DNA of 64,000 nt from Robertkochia flava. Its GTDB lineage: Bacteria > Bacteroidota > Bacteroidia > Flavobacteriales > Flavobacteriaceae. The stretch spans positions 496,001 through 560,000 of the forward strand of contig NZ_JAINZT010000005.1 in NCBI RefSeq assembly GCF_020166515.1, given 5' to 3'. The translations under genes were made by a program, and so were the position numbers. The notes under the pieces are model-generated. The model had not been told where the DNA came from and did not search any database. It saw only the letters and a list, made by a program, of their open reading frames with translations. Shown here piece after piece: positions 45,282-56,215 of the stretch. The stretch's first letter is position 1, and every line of letters starts with the position of its first letter.

Positions 45282-46382
45282 TTACAAACCTTTGGTAAGT
45301 GATTTCACCACTTTGTAATCTGAGAGAAACTCCTGAAGTACCACTTTGACGGCGGTATATGCGGGAACTGCGATAACCATACCTAATACGCCGAATAATA
45401 ATCCGGCGATGATAATGACCAAAAAGATCTCCAGGGGATGTGATTTGACACTGCTGGAAAAAATGAATGGCTGACTGAAAAAGTTATCGATAAGCTGCCC
45501 AATCAGAAATCCAATGAAAACATAGATGGTTTTAGGCAGGATAACGCTGCTGAAATCGTAGCCCAGGTTACTCGACATAGTAAGGGCGAGCATCAGGGCC
45601 CCTCCAATAAGAGGGCCTATATAGGGGATGAGGTTGAGCAGGGCACATAAAAAGGCAATAACCACGGGGTTTTCGATTCCAACAATGAGAAGGACAATGG
45701 TGTAGAAAATGAAAAGAATGCTGATCTGAATTAGCAGTCCGATGAAATACCGGGATAACAGATTCTTTATTTTTTCGATGGAATTGGTTACTCTTTTTTC
45801 TTTCTGATCAGGAATAAAGGCCATAAGGGCATTTTCAAACAACATGCTGTCTTTCAGGAAAAAGAATGAGATGAATATAACCGTGAATAATCCAAAACTA
45901 AAAGTACCTATACCTCCAAGTACATTGTTAAGCAGGGTTGGTATAGCCGACAAACCAAATTTGGAGACCAGGTCTGATTGTTTAAGGGAGGCCTGTAAGG
46001 AAGCTTCTACCTGTGAGCGGCTGATGTTGAGGTGGTCCGAAACTTCCAGAAATACACCCTCCAGGCTGGCTCGTAACTTGTTGTAATCCAGTAGTGAAAG
46101 ATTTTTCCCCTGTTCCATAATAAGCGGAATAAAGAGACTTATCAGTCCTACCAGGAACAAGACCATAAGGAGCATGGTGGTTACCACGGCAAGGGTATCA
46201 TTAAACTTAAGGCGTTTTCGCAGAAAAATGACAAGGGGTCTTCCGATCAGGGATACTACCACAGCAATCAGGATATAAGCAATAACCGACTGTATTTCAT
46301 AAAGAAATAAACCAAGCAGAACAATGCCTGCAAGGATGGCTATGGCGCGTAAAATTCCGTTGGCAATAATCTTAGAATTCAT
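45282..46382 (-). CDS. AI-2E family transporter-like membrane protein
   Basis: A 366-residue protein with about eight transmembrane helices (for example AILAGIVLLGLFLYEI, YILIAVVVSLIG, LAVVTTMLLMVLFLVGLISLFIPL) and the family-typical long soluble loop after the third or fourth helix. The signature ALLNLIPYIGPLIGGALMLAL is in the second half, and LLFGVLGMVIAVPAYTAVKVVLQEF ends the protein. The family includes the autoinducer-2 exporter TqsA and Na+/H+ antiporter-like members; the substrate cannot be inferred. It is part of the same minus-strand run as its neighbours. Confidence 0.88.
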   Translation of the reverse strand: MNSKIIANGILRAIAILAGIVLLGLFLYEIQSVIAYILIAVVVSLIGRPLVIFLRKRLKFNDTLAVVTTMLLMVLFLVGLISLFIPLIMEQGKNLSLLDYNKLRASLEGVFLEVSDHLNISRSQVEASLQASLKQSDLVSKFGLSAIPTLLNNVLGGIGTFSFGLFTVIFISFFFLKDSMLFENALMAFIPDQKEKRVTNSIEKIKNLLSRYFIGLLIQISILFIFYTIVLLIVGIENPVVIAFLCALLNLIPYIGPLIGGALMLALTMSSNLGYDFSSVILPKTIYVFIGFLIGQLIDNFFSQPFIFSSSVKSHPLEIFLVIIIAGLLFGVLGMVIAVPAYTAVKVVLQEFLSDYKVVKSLTKGL

Positions 46383-46430
46383 TGATGGAAAGTGGTCTGG
46401 TTTTATTTTCTTACAAGGTAGTATAAAAAA

Positions 46431-46937
46431 TTATTTTAACAACCGGGTCATTTCATACAGGCATATGCCGGTAGCCATAGCCACGTTCATGCTGCTGTTT
46501 ATTCCGAACATCTCAATATGAATATGTTGGTCTGCCAGGGCCAGATGCTCGGGTGCTATGCCGTGGTTTTCTCCTCCTATGATGAGTGCTGTTTTCTGAT
46601 GTTCAGGGATTTTAAGTTCCTTTAAGGGTGTGCTGGTGTTGGTGATCTCCAGCGCGATCAGTCGGTATCCCTCATCTTTTAGCGCTTTGAGTACCACTGA
46701 TGTCTCCGGCTCGAAGCGGTTGGTGACCCTTAGGTGGGCAGATCTTGCAGTTTTTTCCATACGCCTGCTGAAAGCCGGTGGATAAACGCAAAAAATGATT
46801 TCTTCCACCCCAAAGGCATCTGCAATTCTAAACAGGGAACCGGTATTGGCAGCAGAGCTCACCCCGTCACAAACCAGGGTTATGGGGAATTGACGTTGCT
46901 TAAAATTATGCTGGTGATGTTCCAGTTGTTCTGCCAT
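46431..46937 (-). CDS. TrmH-family (SpoU) RNA 2'-O-methyltransferase
   Basis: A 168-residue protein from the ATG at 46937. The longer reading back to 47102 overlaps the DUF4159 gene and lacks family residues, so it is rejected. SpoU motifs are all present: VCDGVSSAANTGSLFRIADAFGV (motif 1), LIIGGENHGI (motif 2) and EMFGINSSMNVAMATGICLYEM (motif 3). These enzymes methylate ribose 2'-OH in tRNA or rRNA through a trefoil-knot fold. It is shorter than TrmH and RlmB because it lacks the N-terminal extension. The target is not known. It starts 4 bases after the DUF4159 stop. Confidence 0.88.
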   Translation of the reverse strand: MAEQLEHHQHNFKQRQFPITLVCDGVSSAANTGSLFRIADAFGVEEIIFCVYPPAFSRRMEKTARSAHLRVTNRFEPETSVVLKALKDEGYRLIALEITNTSTPLKELKIPEHQKTALIIGGENHGIAPEHLALADQHIHIEMFGINSSMNVAMATGICLYEMTRLLK

Positions 46938-46941
46938 GGTC

Positions 46942-47586
46942 TTAAAATTCAAAGGCAAACTGAACAATATTAGCCCCCATTTGAAGAGCTTTAAGACGGA
47001 TATCCTCCGGGTCGTTATGCACCTCCCTGTTTTCCCAGCCATCGCCAAGATCACTTTCAAAGGTAAAGAGCAATACCAGTTTGTTTTCATGGAAAATACC
47101 AAGAGCCTGAGGTCTTAACCCGTCGTGCTCATGGATCTTAGGAAGGCCGTTTGAAAAATCGAATTTCTGATGAAAAACAGGGTGGTCAGTACCTATTTCG
47201 GTGAGGGTTTTATCCGGAAATACTTTTTTGAGCTCTTTTTCCAGATACGGACGCATCCCGTAATTATCGTCGATGTGTAAAAAGCCCCCTCCTGAAAGAT
47301 AGGTTCGCAGGTTACGGGCATCTTCTTCGCTGAAGAAGACATTCCCATGACCAGTCATGTGAATAAACGGATAATTAAATATTTCATCACTACCTGCATC
47401 TACCGTAGCTGGCTTTGATTTTATGCGGGTATTCAGGTTTTGATTGCAAAATTCGATGAGGTTGGGAAGGGCAGTGGGATTGGCATACCAGTCGCCGCCG
47501 CCTTTATATTTTAACACAGCGATTTCCTGGCCATGAATGACCAGAGAAGACAGAAGAATTAACGTTGTGGTAAGCCATTTTTTCAT
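46942..47586 (-). CDS. Exported DUF4159 protein
   Basis: A 214-residue protein from the ATG at 47586; a second ATG at 47598 is possible. It has a signal peptide (MKKWLTTTLILLSSLVIHGQ). The DUF4159 fold is seen in LKYKGGGDWYANPTALPNLIEFCNQNL, MTGHGNVFFSEEDARNLRTYLSGGGFLHIDDNYG and the terminal GWENREVHNDPEDIRLKALQMGANIVQFAF. It is a glutamine-amidotransferase-like fold often found near gliding or secretion genes. Function is unknown. Neighbours are RNA methyltransferases, so it is the odd one in the run. Confidence 0.85.
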   Translation of the reverse strand: MKKWLTTTLILLSSLVIHGQEIAVLKYKGGGDWYANPTALPNLIEFCNQNLNTRIKSKPATVDAGSDEIFNYPFIHMTGHGNVFFSEEDARNLRTYLSGGGFLHIDDNYGMRPYLEKELKKVFPDKTLTEIGTDHPVFHQKFDFSNGLPKIHEHDGLRPQALGIFHENKLVLLFTFESDLGDGWENREVHNDPEDIRLKALQMGANIVQFAFEF

Positions 47587-47601
47587 AGCGGATCTCATGC
47601 T

Positions 47602-48306
47602 TTATTGATTAATCAAGGCAACCGTGTGGCAGGCAATTATAGCTGCTGTTTCTGTTCGCAGTCGGTTGTCACTTAGGATGACAGGCAAAAAACCCCTTTC
47701 TATGGCCAGGTCTACTTCCTCTTCCGAGAAATCCCCCTCCGGACCAATCAGGATCAATATAGGGCAGTCCGGCTGTACCCTTCTTTTAAGTTCGTAGCGA
47801 TCCTCTTCAAGACAATGCGCTATAAAACTTTGTCTCGGTTTTTCTTTTGCTATGAAATCCCTGAAATTTTCAGGGGCATTCAATTGGGGCAGAAAACAAC
47901 TCAGGGATTGCTTCATGGCCGATTGCAGGATCTTTTCCAGACGGTCGGTCTTAATTACTTTTCGCTCTGAATGATCACAGATGATGGGAGTAATTTCATC
48001 GACGCCAATCTCAGTGGCCTTTTCAAGAAACCATTCGTAACGGTCGTTGTTTTTTGTGGGGGCCACTGCCATATGCAGGGAATACCTTCTCGGGGACTTT
48101 TCTTCTACCCTGTCAATCCGCACCTGGCAGGCCTTTGAAGAAGAAAGGGTTATCGTGCCATGGAACAGGTTTCCTTTTCCATCTGTTAAGAGTATGCTGT
48201 CTCCCTCTTTTTTTCTTAAAACCCTGCTGATATGTTTACTTTCATCCTTGTCGAAATGAAATTCTGCGTTTTCCGGCTTAATTTGGGGAGCATAAAATAT
48301 TTGCAT
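47602..48306 (-). CDS. rsmE: 16S rRNA (uracil-1498-N3)-methyltransferase
   Basis: A 234-residue RsmE. It methylates N3 of U1498 in 16S rRNA. The N-terminal PUA-like domain includes HISRVLRKKEGDSILLTDGKGN. The SPOUT knot includes MAVAPTKNNDRYEWFLEKATEIGVDEITPIICDHSERKV, LILIGPEGDFSEEEVDLAIERGF and VILSDNRLRTETAAIIACHTV. Length and motifs are standard. It is ten bases downstream of tsaD and 15 bases upstream of the DUF4159 gene. Confidence 0.94.
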   Translation of the reverse strand: MQIFYAPQIKPENAEFHFDKDESKHISRVLRKKEGDSILLTDGKGNLFHGTITLSSSKACQVRIDRVEEKSPRRYSLHMAVAPTKNNDRYEWFLEKATEIGVDEITPIICDHSERKVIKTDRLEKILQSAMKQSLSCFLPQLNAPENFRDFIAKEKPRQSFIAHCLEEDRYELKRRVQPDCPILILIGPEGDFSEEEVDLAIERGFLPVILSDNRLRTETAAIIACHTVALINQ

Positions 48307-48316
48307 ACGAGTATAT

Positions 48317-49339
48317 TTAGATCGAAAACCGCGCTTTGGCGGCTATGGTTTCATCGGTAAAATCACCTTTGAGATATTTATGGTATCCAACAATGCCGAT
48401 CATGGCAGCATTGTCTGTGGTGTATTCAAATTTAGGAATAAAGGTTTGCCAACCCAATTCTTTTTCGGCATCCTGCATGGCTTTTCTGATTCCTGAATTG
48501 GCAGAGACACCTCCACCGATGGCAACTTTACGGATTCCTGTTTCCTTTACCGCTTTTTTGATTTTTTTCATCAGGATGCGAATGATGGTATCCTGAATGG
48601 AGGCACAGATATCATTCATATGATGCTCGATGAAGTCAGGATCTTTTTCGACTTCTTTTTGAATAAAATACAATACAGAGGTTTTGAATCCACTGAAACT
48701 AAAGTCTAATCCGCCTACTTTAGGAATCGGAAATTCGAAGGTCTTAGGGTCGCCTTGAGCAGCATTTTTATCGATCAGGGGTCCGCCGGGATAGGGCAGC
48801 CCGAGAATTTTGGCGCTTTTGTCAAAAGCTTCTCCAACCGCATCATCTATGGTTTCACCAATAACCTCCATTTCAAAGTAATCCATCACCCGAACGATCT
48901 GGGTGTGCCCGCCACTTATGGTAACTGCCAAAAAGGGGAATTCAGGTTTGGCCATTTCAGGGTCTTCAATAAAGTGTGCGAGGATGTGGGCCTGCATATG
49001 GTTCACTTCAATAAGCGGCACTCCTAATCCAAGGCTAAGCGATTTGGCAAATGAAGTACCCACGAGCAACGATCCCATGAGCCCTGGACCTCTGGTAAAA
49101 GCAATGGCAGATAAACTATTTTTATCGATATTTGCCTTGGCTAGTGCCTGGTGCACTACAGGAACTATGTTTTGCTGATGCGCCCTTGATGCCAGTTCTG
49201 GAACCACACCTCCGTAGGCCTCATGAATATGTTGATTGGCAACAACATTACTCAATACCTTGTCGTTATGTAATACGGCTGCAGATGTATCGTCGCAAGA
49301 GGATTCTATGGCAAGAATAAAGATATCTTGGCTATTCAT
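48317..49339 (-). CDS. tsaD: tRNA threonylcarbamoyl transferase TsaD
   Basis: A 340-residue protein from the ATG at 49339. A reading back to 49510 adds 57 residues unlike the family and overlaps tamB, so it is rejected. It transfers the threonylcarbamoyl group to A37 of ANN-decoding tRNAs, with TsaB and TsaE. Metal ligands His114 and His118 are in EVNHMQAHILAHF. ASKA nucleotide-binding blocks are ILAIESSCDDTSAAV, TISGGHTQIV and AIGGGVSANSGIR. It heads a six-gene minus-strand run and is divergent from tamB with 73 bases between. Confidence 0.95.
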   Translation of the reverse strand: MNSQDIFILAIESSCDDTSAAVLHNDKVLSNVVANQHIHEAYGGVVPELASRAHQQNIVPVVHQALAKANIDKNSLSAIAFTRGPGLMGSLLVGTSFAKSLSLGLGVPLIEVNHMQAHILAHFIEDPEMAKPEFPFLAVTISGGHTQIVRVMDYFEMEVIGETIDDAVGEAFDKSAKILGLPYPGGPLIDKNAAQGDPKTFEFPIPKVGGLDFSFSGFKTSVLYFIQKEVEKDPDFIEHHMNDICASIQDTIIRILMKKIKKAVKETGIRKVAIGGGVSANSGIRKAMQDAEKELGWQTFIPKFEYTTDNAAMIGIVGYHKYLKGDFTDETIAAKARFSI

Positions 49340-49412
49340 CTTATATTTGGAATAATTATTGGACCACAAAGGTAAAACATAAAGCCCTATCAATAAACTG
49401 CGAAAAATATTA

Positions 49413-52400
49413 TTGCGTTTGGTTTTGGTCCTGTTAGGCCTCTTAGTATTAACGGGTACCATACTATCCTTGCCCCCTGTACAGACGCAACTGGCGCAAA
49501 AGGCAACCAACTATATCAACGAGAATTTTAATACCGATATAAATGTAGAACGGGTAAAGGTGTCTATATTTTTCGGGGATGTGGCTCTTGAAGAAGTTTT
49601 TATCCGTGACTACAGGAAAGATACACTGGTCTATGTAAACCATTTGAACACCTCCCTCCTGAGTATGAAGCGTATCCTGGGGGGCGATCTTGAATTTGGC
49701 AGCATTGAGGCGGATAAGGTGCTTTTTAAGATGGTCACCTATGAAGGTGAAAGCGATACGAATCTCGATGTTTTTGTTAACAAACTGGATACCGGCCCTT
49801 CCGACCCCAATACCCCACCCTTTTTACTTACCGCACCGGAAGTTGATATCAATCAAGGCACTTTCTTATTGCTTGATAAGAACCTGGAGAGCGAGCGTTT
49901 ATTGGTATTGAATAACATCACTGCCGAGGTGGAAGATTTTAAGATTTTAGGCCCGAAGGTCTTTGCACTGATCGACCGGCTTGGATTTACTTCAGAACGG
50001 GGATTGGTGGTGGATCATTTAAGGGGAGATTTTAAGTATACCAAGGAGGATATGAGCCTTGAGGGTCTTGAGGTACATACGGAAGGATCTGACCTTTCCG
50101 GAGATATCTATCTGTCTTATAACAGAGAAGATTTTGCAGATTTTGTAAATAAGGTGCAGTTCCAGGGAAGTTTTAAAGAATCCAATTTATCCCTGGATGA
50201 ATTAAATCTCTATTACGATGAATTCGGAAAGGGCAAACGGGTTTCCTTCCAAACCGAATTTGAAGGTGTGCTCAACCAGCTGCAATTAAAAGGAGTAAAC
50301 CTGAGAAGTGGAAACACCTCGATCAGGGGTGATTTTGATTTTCATAATCTTTTTGAATTCGAAAAGGGATTTAGCATGGAAGCCGACCTTGAAAAAGCCT
50401 CTTCCAATTACTTTCAGCTCCGGTCGTTGATGCCAAATATTCTTGGAAATTCCCTGCCGGCGAACTTCGGTCGTTTCGGCCAGTTCAATGTTACCGGAAG
50501 ATTGGAACTTACCGAAGATAATATCTATTCCCGTATCGCCGTACAAACAGAAACGGGTAAAGGGTATACCGATATTAATCTCACTAATTTTGATAATATC
50601 GAAGAGGCCTCATATAGCGGCTTTTTGTCTCTTACAGATTTTGATCTGGGTAACTTTCTAGAGAATCCTCAGCTCGGACTCACATCCCTGGATATGAATA
50701 TTGACGGTAGTGGTTTTAAAAAGGAAGTGCTGAATACTGAAGTTATTGGTCAGATCTTTAAGCTTACCTACAATGGGTATGAGTACAATGACCTGAGAGT
50801 TTCAGGGATCCTTAAAGATGAGCTTTTTGACGGGAGACTGATCTCCCGGGATGAGAATTTCGAAGTAGACTTTAAAGGATTGGCAGATATCTCCGGGACA
50901 ACCAATGAGTTTAATTTCGTGGCGTCAGTGAATAAAGCAGACCTGAAACGTCTCAATTTCCTCAAGCGCGATAGTGTTGCCGTATTTAAAGGGAAGATCA
51001 ATATGAATGTGGTAGGACGTAACCTCGACGATTTTGAAGGAGAGGTCAGGTTTTCAGATACGGAATTTGTTAATCAGAACGACACCTACTATTTCAATGA
51101 TTTCAAAGTTACTTCTGAATTCCGCGATGGGGAACGGATTTTAAAGATCAATTCCCCGGATATTATTACCGGTACGGTAGAAGGGGTATTTAAAGTAAAG
51201 GAGCTGGGTAATCTTGTAAGTAATTCCATAGGAAGTATCTATACCAACTACAGCCCTTATGAGATCTCACCCGGGCAGTATGTAGATTTCAATCTGGAGA
51301 TCTACAATAAGATCGTAGAGGTCTTTTTCCCGGAAGTGGAGTTTGGACCAAACACCTTGATTCGAGGTAAAATGGATGCCGATGATGGTGATTTCAAGCT
51401 CACCTTCAAATCGCCCCATATAGATGCTTTCGGCAATGTGTTTGACAGCATTAATGTGAATATCGATAATAAAAACCCACTGTTCAACACCTTTGTGGAG
51501 GTAGGGCAGATCAATTCTAACTTTTACGATGTTTCTGATTTTAACCTGATCAATACCAAGATACAGGATACGTTATTCTTCAGGACAGAATTTAAGGGGG
51601 GAAATGAGTTTAATGATGAATACAGCCTGAATTTCTACCATACTTTTAATAAGGAACAGCGATCGGTAATTGGTTTGAAACGTTCTCAGCTTGGATTTAA
51701 AGGGAATGAATGGGTGATCAATGAGAATAACGACCGGCAGAATAAGGTTACTTTTAACCGTACCCTGGATACCATCCAGATCGACCAGCTGGTAATGAAC
51801 TACAGGGAAGAGCAGATACGTCTGGAGGGGATGCTCATTGATACGACTTATAAGGATATTGATCTTGAGTTCAGCCAGGTGAACCTTCAAAATATTATTC
51901 CGGAGATCGACAGCCTTCATCTGAAGGGAAAGGTAGATGGATACCTGAATATTCTGCAAAGAGACAATAATTATGTTCCTTCCTCCAATGTGAAGATTGG
52001 TGGATTTGAAGTCAATGGCTATAGGCTGGGGAATCTTTTTGTGGCAATTATCGGAAACCGGGACCTTTCGAGTTATGATGTAAATGCCAAGGTTGTAGAT
52101 GGTTACCGGGAACGCATGAATGTGCTGGGGCAGATTAAATATGCGAATAAGGAAACCCGTTTAAGCCTGGATGTCAATCTGGATGGTTTTCAGCTTGAAC
52201 CCTTTAGTCCGCTGGGCGGAATAGTGCTTTCGGACCTCCGGGGCACGGCAGGGGGGAAGGTGCGGGTTACGGGGCCGCTGGAAAATCCGGATATTAATGG
52301 TTATATAGAACTGGCCGATGCCGGATTAAAAATACCCTACCTGAACCTGGACCTGGATTTTAATAAATTATCAAGGGTGCGTCTTGAAAAACAATCGTTC

Positions 52401-53858
52401 CTGTTCGAGGATCTTATTCTGACGGACAGGAAATTTAAAACCAAGGCCCTTTTTAACGGATCTATATCGCATAATGGTTTTAGCGACTGGTACCTGGACC
52501 TTGATCTGAAGAGCCGTGGAGAGCGCTTCCTGGTGCTGGATACACCGGCAGGCAGTGATGAGCTTTATTATGGAACTGCATTTATCTCTGGGTCTGCTAC
52601 GATCTCCGGGTTAACGGATGAGTTGTTAAATATAGAGGTGAATGCGCGAACAGAGCGAGGTACTGTTTTTAAGATTCCGATAAGTGATGAAACCGAGATC
52701 GGCGATTTATCATTTATTAATTTTAAAGACAAGAATAACGGAGAAGGAGGGGCAGATCAAAGGGAATTGAGGGATTATAAGGGCCTTGAGCTCTTTTTTG
52801 ATCTGGATGTAACCCCGGCAGCGGAAGTGGAGATCGTGATTGATGAGAAAACAGGAAGTTCCCTTAAGGGAAGTGGTGCGGGGAACATGCTCATTGAAAT
52901 AAACACCAACGGGAAGTTTAATATGTGGGGAGACTTTATTACTTCACGGGGGGAATACAATTTTAAGTACGGGGGCTTTATCGATAAGAAATTTAATGTG
53001 GAACCCAATGGTACCATCGTCTGGAATGGGGATCCTTTACAGGCTGATGTAAATTTAACCGCCACCTATTCCTTATATGCAAACCCTTCGGTGCTGCTCG
53101 ACAATGCCCAGTATACCCGGAAGATTGAAACCGAGGTAGTAATAAATATGCTGGGAGAGCTGGTGCAACCAACCTTTGATTATGAGATTCGATTTCCAAC
53201 AGCAAGTGCTGTAACCAACTCGGAACTTCAATACCGTTTGGACGATAATACAAAAAGGGAAATGCAGGCCTTCTCCCTGCTCTCCCAGGGAGCGTTTATT
53301 AATGACCTGAGTATTACCCAGCAAGCCGTTACCGGAAACCTGGTGCAGACTGCTTCCAGTATGTTTAACCAGATCCTGAATTCCGGAGACGGGGTATTCG
53401 ATGTTGGGGTATCTTATGAGATCGGGGAACGCAATCCTAACCAGGATTTCGTTACTGACGACCGGTTAGGGGTTACAGTTTCCACACAAATCAGTGACCG
53501 GATCCTGGTTAATGGTAAGATAGGAATGCCCATCGGAGGGGTAAGTGAAAGTGTAGTGGCCGGGGATGTTGAGGTACAGATCCTTCTAAATGATGACGGA
53601 ACCCTGAGTGCCACCATATTTAATCGTGAGAACGAGATACGTCAGTTTTTTGCTCAGGAACAGGGGTATACCCAGGGGGTAGGTTTGTCTTATCAGGTAG
53701 AATTTGATACCTTTAGGGAGCTTTTCAGAAAGCTTCTGGGTAAGGATCGTCAATCCCCCATTGAAGAAGATGAAAAACAAGCGCCTTCAACAACCTCCAA
53801 TTCAAAACGAACTTTAGGAAATGGTATGGTAACCATCCGCCCTAAAAACGATAACTAG
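49413..53858 (+). CDS. tamB: TamB-like translocation and assembly module protein
   Basis: A 1481-residue protein with an N-terminal membrane anchor (LVLVLLGLLVLTGTILSL) and a very long beta-rich periplasmic body. The TamB/DUF490 C-terminal domain (about residues 1000-1445) holds IPYLNLDLDFNKLSRVRLE, GEYNFKYGGFIDKKFNVEPNGTIVWNG, and EMQAFSLLSQGAFINDLS. With a TamA partner it moves proteins or phospholipids to the outer membrane. There is no ATG at the start; TTG at 49413 is the listed start, but the open frame runs back to 49383 and CTG at 49398 is also possible (KILLRLVLVLLG gives a longer basic head). Confidence 0.88.
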   Translation: MRLVLVLLGLLVLTGTILSLPPVQTQLAQKATNYINENFNTDINVERVKVSIFFGDVALEEVFIRDYRKDTLVYVNHLNTSLLSMKRILGGDLEFGSIEADKVLFKMVTYEGESDTNLDVFVNKLDTGPSDPNTPPFLLTAPEVDINQGTFLLLDKNLESERLLVLNNITAEVEDFKILGPKVFALIDRLGFTSERGLVVDHLRGDFKYTKEDMSLEGLEVHTEGSDLSGDIYLSYNREDFADFVNKVQFQGSFKESNLSLDELNLYYDEFGKGKRVSFQTEFEGVLNQLQLKGVNLRSGNTSIRGDFDFHNLFEFEKGFSMEADLEKASSNYFQLRSLMPNILGNSLPANFGRFGQFNVTGRLELTEDNIYSRIAVQTETGKGYTDINLTNFDNIEEASYSGFLSLTDFDLGNFLENPQLGLTSLDMNIDGSGFKKEVLNTEVIGQIFKLTYNGYEYNDLRVSGILKDELFDGRLISRDENFEVDFKGLADISGTTNEFNFVASVNKADLKRLNFLKRDSVAVFKGKINMNVVGRNLDDFEGEVRFSDTEFVNQNDTYYFNDFKVTSEFRDGERILKINSPDIITGTVEGVFKVKELGNLVSNSIGSIYTNYSPYEISPGQYVDFNLEIYNKIVEVFFPEVEFGPNTLIRGKMDADDGDFKLTFKSPHIDAFGNVFDSINVNIDNKNPLFNTFVEVGQINSNFYDVSDFNLINTKIQDTLFFRTEFKGGNEFNDEYSLNFYHTFNKEQRSVIGLKRSQLGFKGNEWVINENNDRQNKVTFNRTLDTIQIDQLVMNYREEQIRLEGMLIDTTYKDIDLEFSQVNLQNIIPEIDSLHLKGKVDGYLNILQRDNNYVPSSNVKIGGFEVNGYRLGNLFVAIIGNRDLSSYDVNAKVVDGYRERMNVLGQIKYANKETRLSLDVNLDGFQLEPFSPLGGIVLSDLRGTAGGKVRVTGPLENPDINGYIELADAGLKIPYLNLDLDFNKLSRVRLEKQSFLFEDLILTDRKFKTKALFNGSISHNGFSDWYLDLDLKSRGERFLVLDTPAGSDELYYGTAFISGSATISGLTDELLNIEVNARTERGTVFKIPISDETEIGDLSFINFKDKNNGEGGADQRELRDYKGLELFFDLDVTPAAEVEIVIDEKTGSSLKGSGAGNMLIEINTNGKFNMWGDFITSRGEYNFKYGGFIDKKFNVEPNGTIVWNGDPLQADVNLTATYSLYANPSVLLDNAQYTRKIETEVVINMLGELVQPTFDYEIRFPTASAVTNSELQYRLDDNTKREMQAFSLLSQGAFINDLSITQQAVTGNLVQTASSMFNQILNSGDGVFDVGVSYEIGERNPNQDFVTDDRLGVTVSTQISDRILVNGKIGMPIGGVSESVVAGDVEVQILLNDDGTLSATIFNRENEIRQFFAQEQGYTQGVGLSYQVEFDTFRELFRKLLGKDRQSPIEEDEKQAPSTTSNSKRTLGNGMVTIRPKNDN

Positions 53859-54131
53859 TACCCACCTGTAATGATCTTTTGTATGCTTCCTTTTCATGAA
53901 ACGGAGAAGGGCTGGTATGCATGTTTTCGGTCCCGTTTTACTTGCATTTATTTTCGGGTTCAATTCCCGGGAATTAGTGAAAATCCTGAACTTTTTTATG
54001 CTCGAATAGCTTGTTAAATAGGAATTTATCAACGAAAACGTTTGAAATTTTCATTATTAATAATACAAGGTGTTTCATTGCCTTATTATTAAAAATTCTT
54101 TGGTAGTTTTACGTTGATCAAAAAAAAATGC

Positions 54132-55118
54132 ATGTCTTCAAGTATTAAAAAAATAGGAGTGATGACGTCCGGAGGTGATTCTCCAGGGATGAACGCGGCT
54201 ATTCGTTCTGTGGTTAGAACCTGCGCATTTCACAAGGTGAAATGTGTTGGAATCTACAGGGGGTATCAGGGGCTCATAGAAGGAGATATGGTGGAAATGT
54301 CTGCCCGGAGTGTGCGCAATATCATTAATCGTGGCGGAACCATTTTGAAATCGGCCAGATCACAGGAATTCCGTACCAAGGAAGGGCGAAAAAAGGCCCA
54401 CGAAAATCTGTTGAAAAACGGAGTTGATGCCCTGGTGGTTATCGGCGGAGATGGAAGTTTTACCGGAGGAATGATCTTTAACGAGGAGTTTGGGTATCCC
54501 GTAATTGGAATTCCCGGAACTATTGATAATGACATCTACGGCACGAAATTTACCCTGGGATACGATACAGCACTTAATACAGCCGTGGAAGCTATAGACC
54601 GTATCAGGGATACGGCAAGTTCGCATGACCGCTTGTTCTTTATTGAGGTTATGGGACGCGATGCTGGCCATATTGCCTTAAATGTAGGTGTTGGAGCAGG
54701 GGCTGAAGAGATTTTGATACCGGAGGAGAACCTGGGTCTGGATCGCTTACTCGAATCACTGGAGAAAAGCCGGATTACCGGAAAGACTTCATCTATCGTA
54801 GTGGTGGCAGAAGGTGATAAAACCGGGAAAAATGTTTTTGAGCTCGCAGAATATGTAGAAACAAATATGCCGGATTACGATATCCGGGTTACGGTGCTGG
54901 GCCATGTGCAGCGCGGAGGTACTCCGACTTGTCGGGACCGGGTACTGGCCAGTAGGATGGGTGTAAAAGCTGTTGAAACCCTTATTGAAGGAAAATCAAA
55001 TTTCATGGTAGGGATCAGCAATGACGAACTTAATCTTACTCCCCTGGAGCAGGCTGTTAAAGGAAAATCAGAGATTGATAAGGAACTCATCAGAGTTTCC
55101 GATATCATGACCACTTAA
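54132..55118 (+). CDS. pfkA: ATP-dependent 6-phosphofructokinase
   Basis: A 328-residue PfkA that phosphorylates fructose 6-phosphate to the 1,6-bisphosphate. The ATG at 54132 is preferred (MSSSIKKIGVMTSGGDSPGMN); a TTG at 54114 adds 6 residues. Motifs: MTSGGDSPGMNAAIRS, VIGGDGSFTGG (ATP-type), PGTIDNDIYGTKFTLG with the catalytic Asp, and MGRDAGHIAL. GGDGS rather than GGDDT supports ATP over pyrophosphate as phosphate donor. gapA starts 26 bases downstream, making a two-gene glycolytic unit. Confidence 0.95.
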   Translation: MSSSIKKIGVMTSGGDSPGMNAAIRSVVRTCAFHKVKCVGIYRGYQGLIEGDMVEMSARSVRNIINRGGTILKSARSQEFRTKEGRKKAHENLLKNGVDALVVIGGDGSFTGGMIFNEEFGYPVIGIPGTIDNDIYGTKFTLGYDTALNTAVEAIDRIRDTASSHDRLFFIEVMGRDAGHIALNVGVGAGAEEILIPEENLGLDRLLESLEKSRITGKTSSIVVVAEGDKTGKNVFELAEYVETNMPDYDIRVTVLGHVQRGGTPTCRDRVLASRMGVKAVETLIEGKSNFMVGISNDELNLTPLEQAVKGKSEIDKELIRVSDIMTT

Positions 55119-55132
55119 TATTAGTAGAATAA

Positions 55133-56146
<1,014 letters not shown>

Positions 56147-56174
56147 GAAATTAAAATATTAGCAGGTGTTAAAT

Positions 56175-56198
56175 ATCCTCTCCCGGAAGGGAGAGGAT
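56175..56198 (+). terminator. Hairpin after gapA, weak terminator
   Basis: A perfect stem ATCCTCTCCC / GGGAGAGGAT with a GGAA loop, followed by CATTTTGATTT rather than a clean T-run. It could attenuate rather than stop transcription into the sugar kinase gene. Confidence 0.55.
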
Positions 56199-56215
56199 CA
56201 TTTTGATTTGATATC

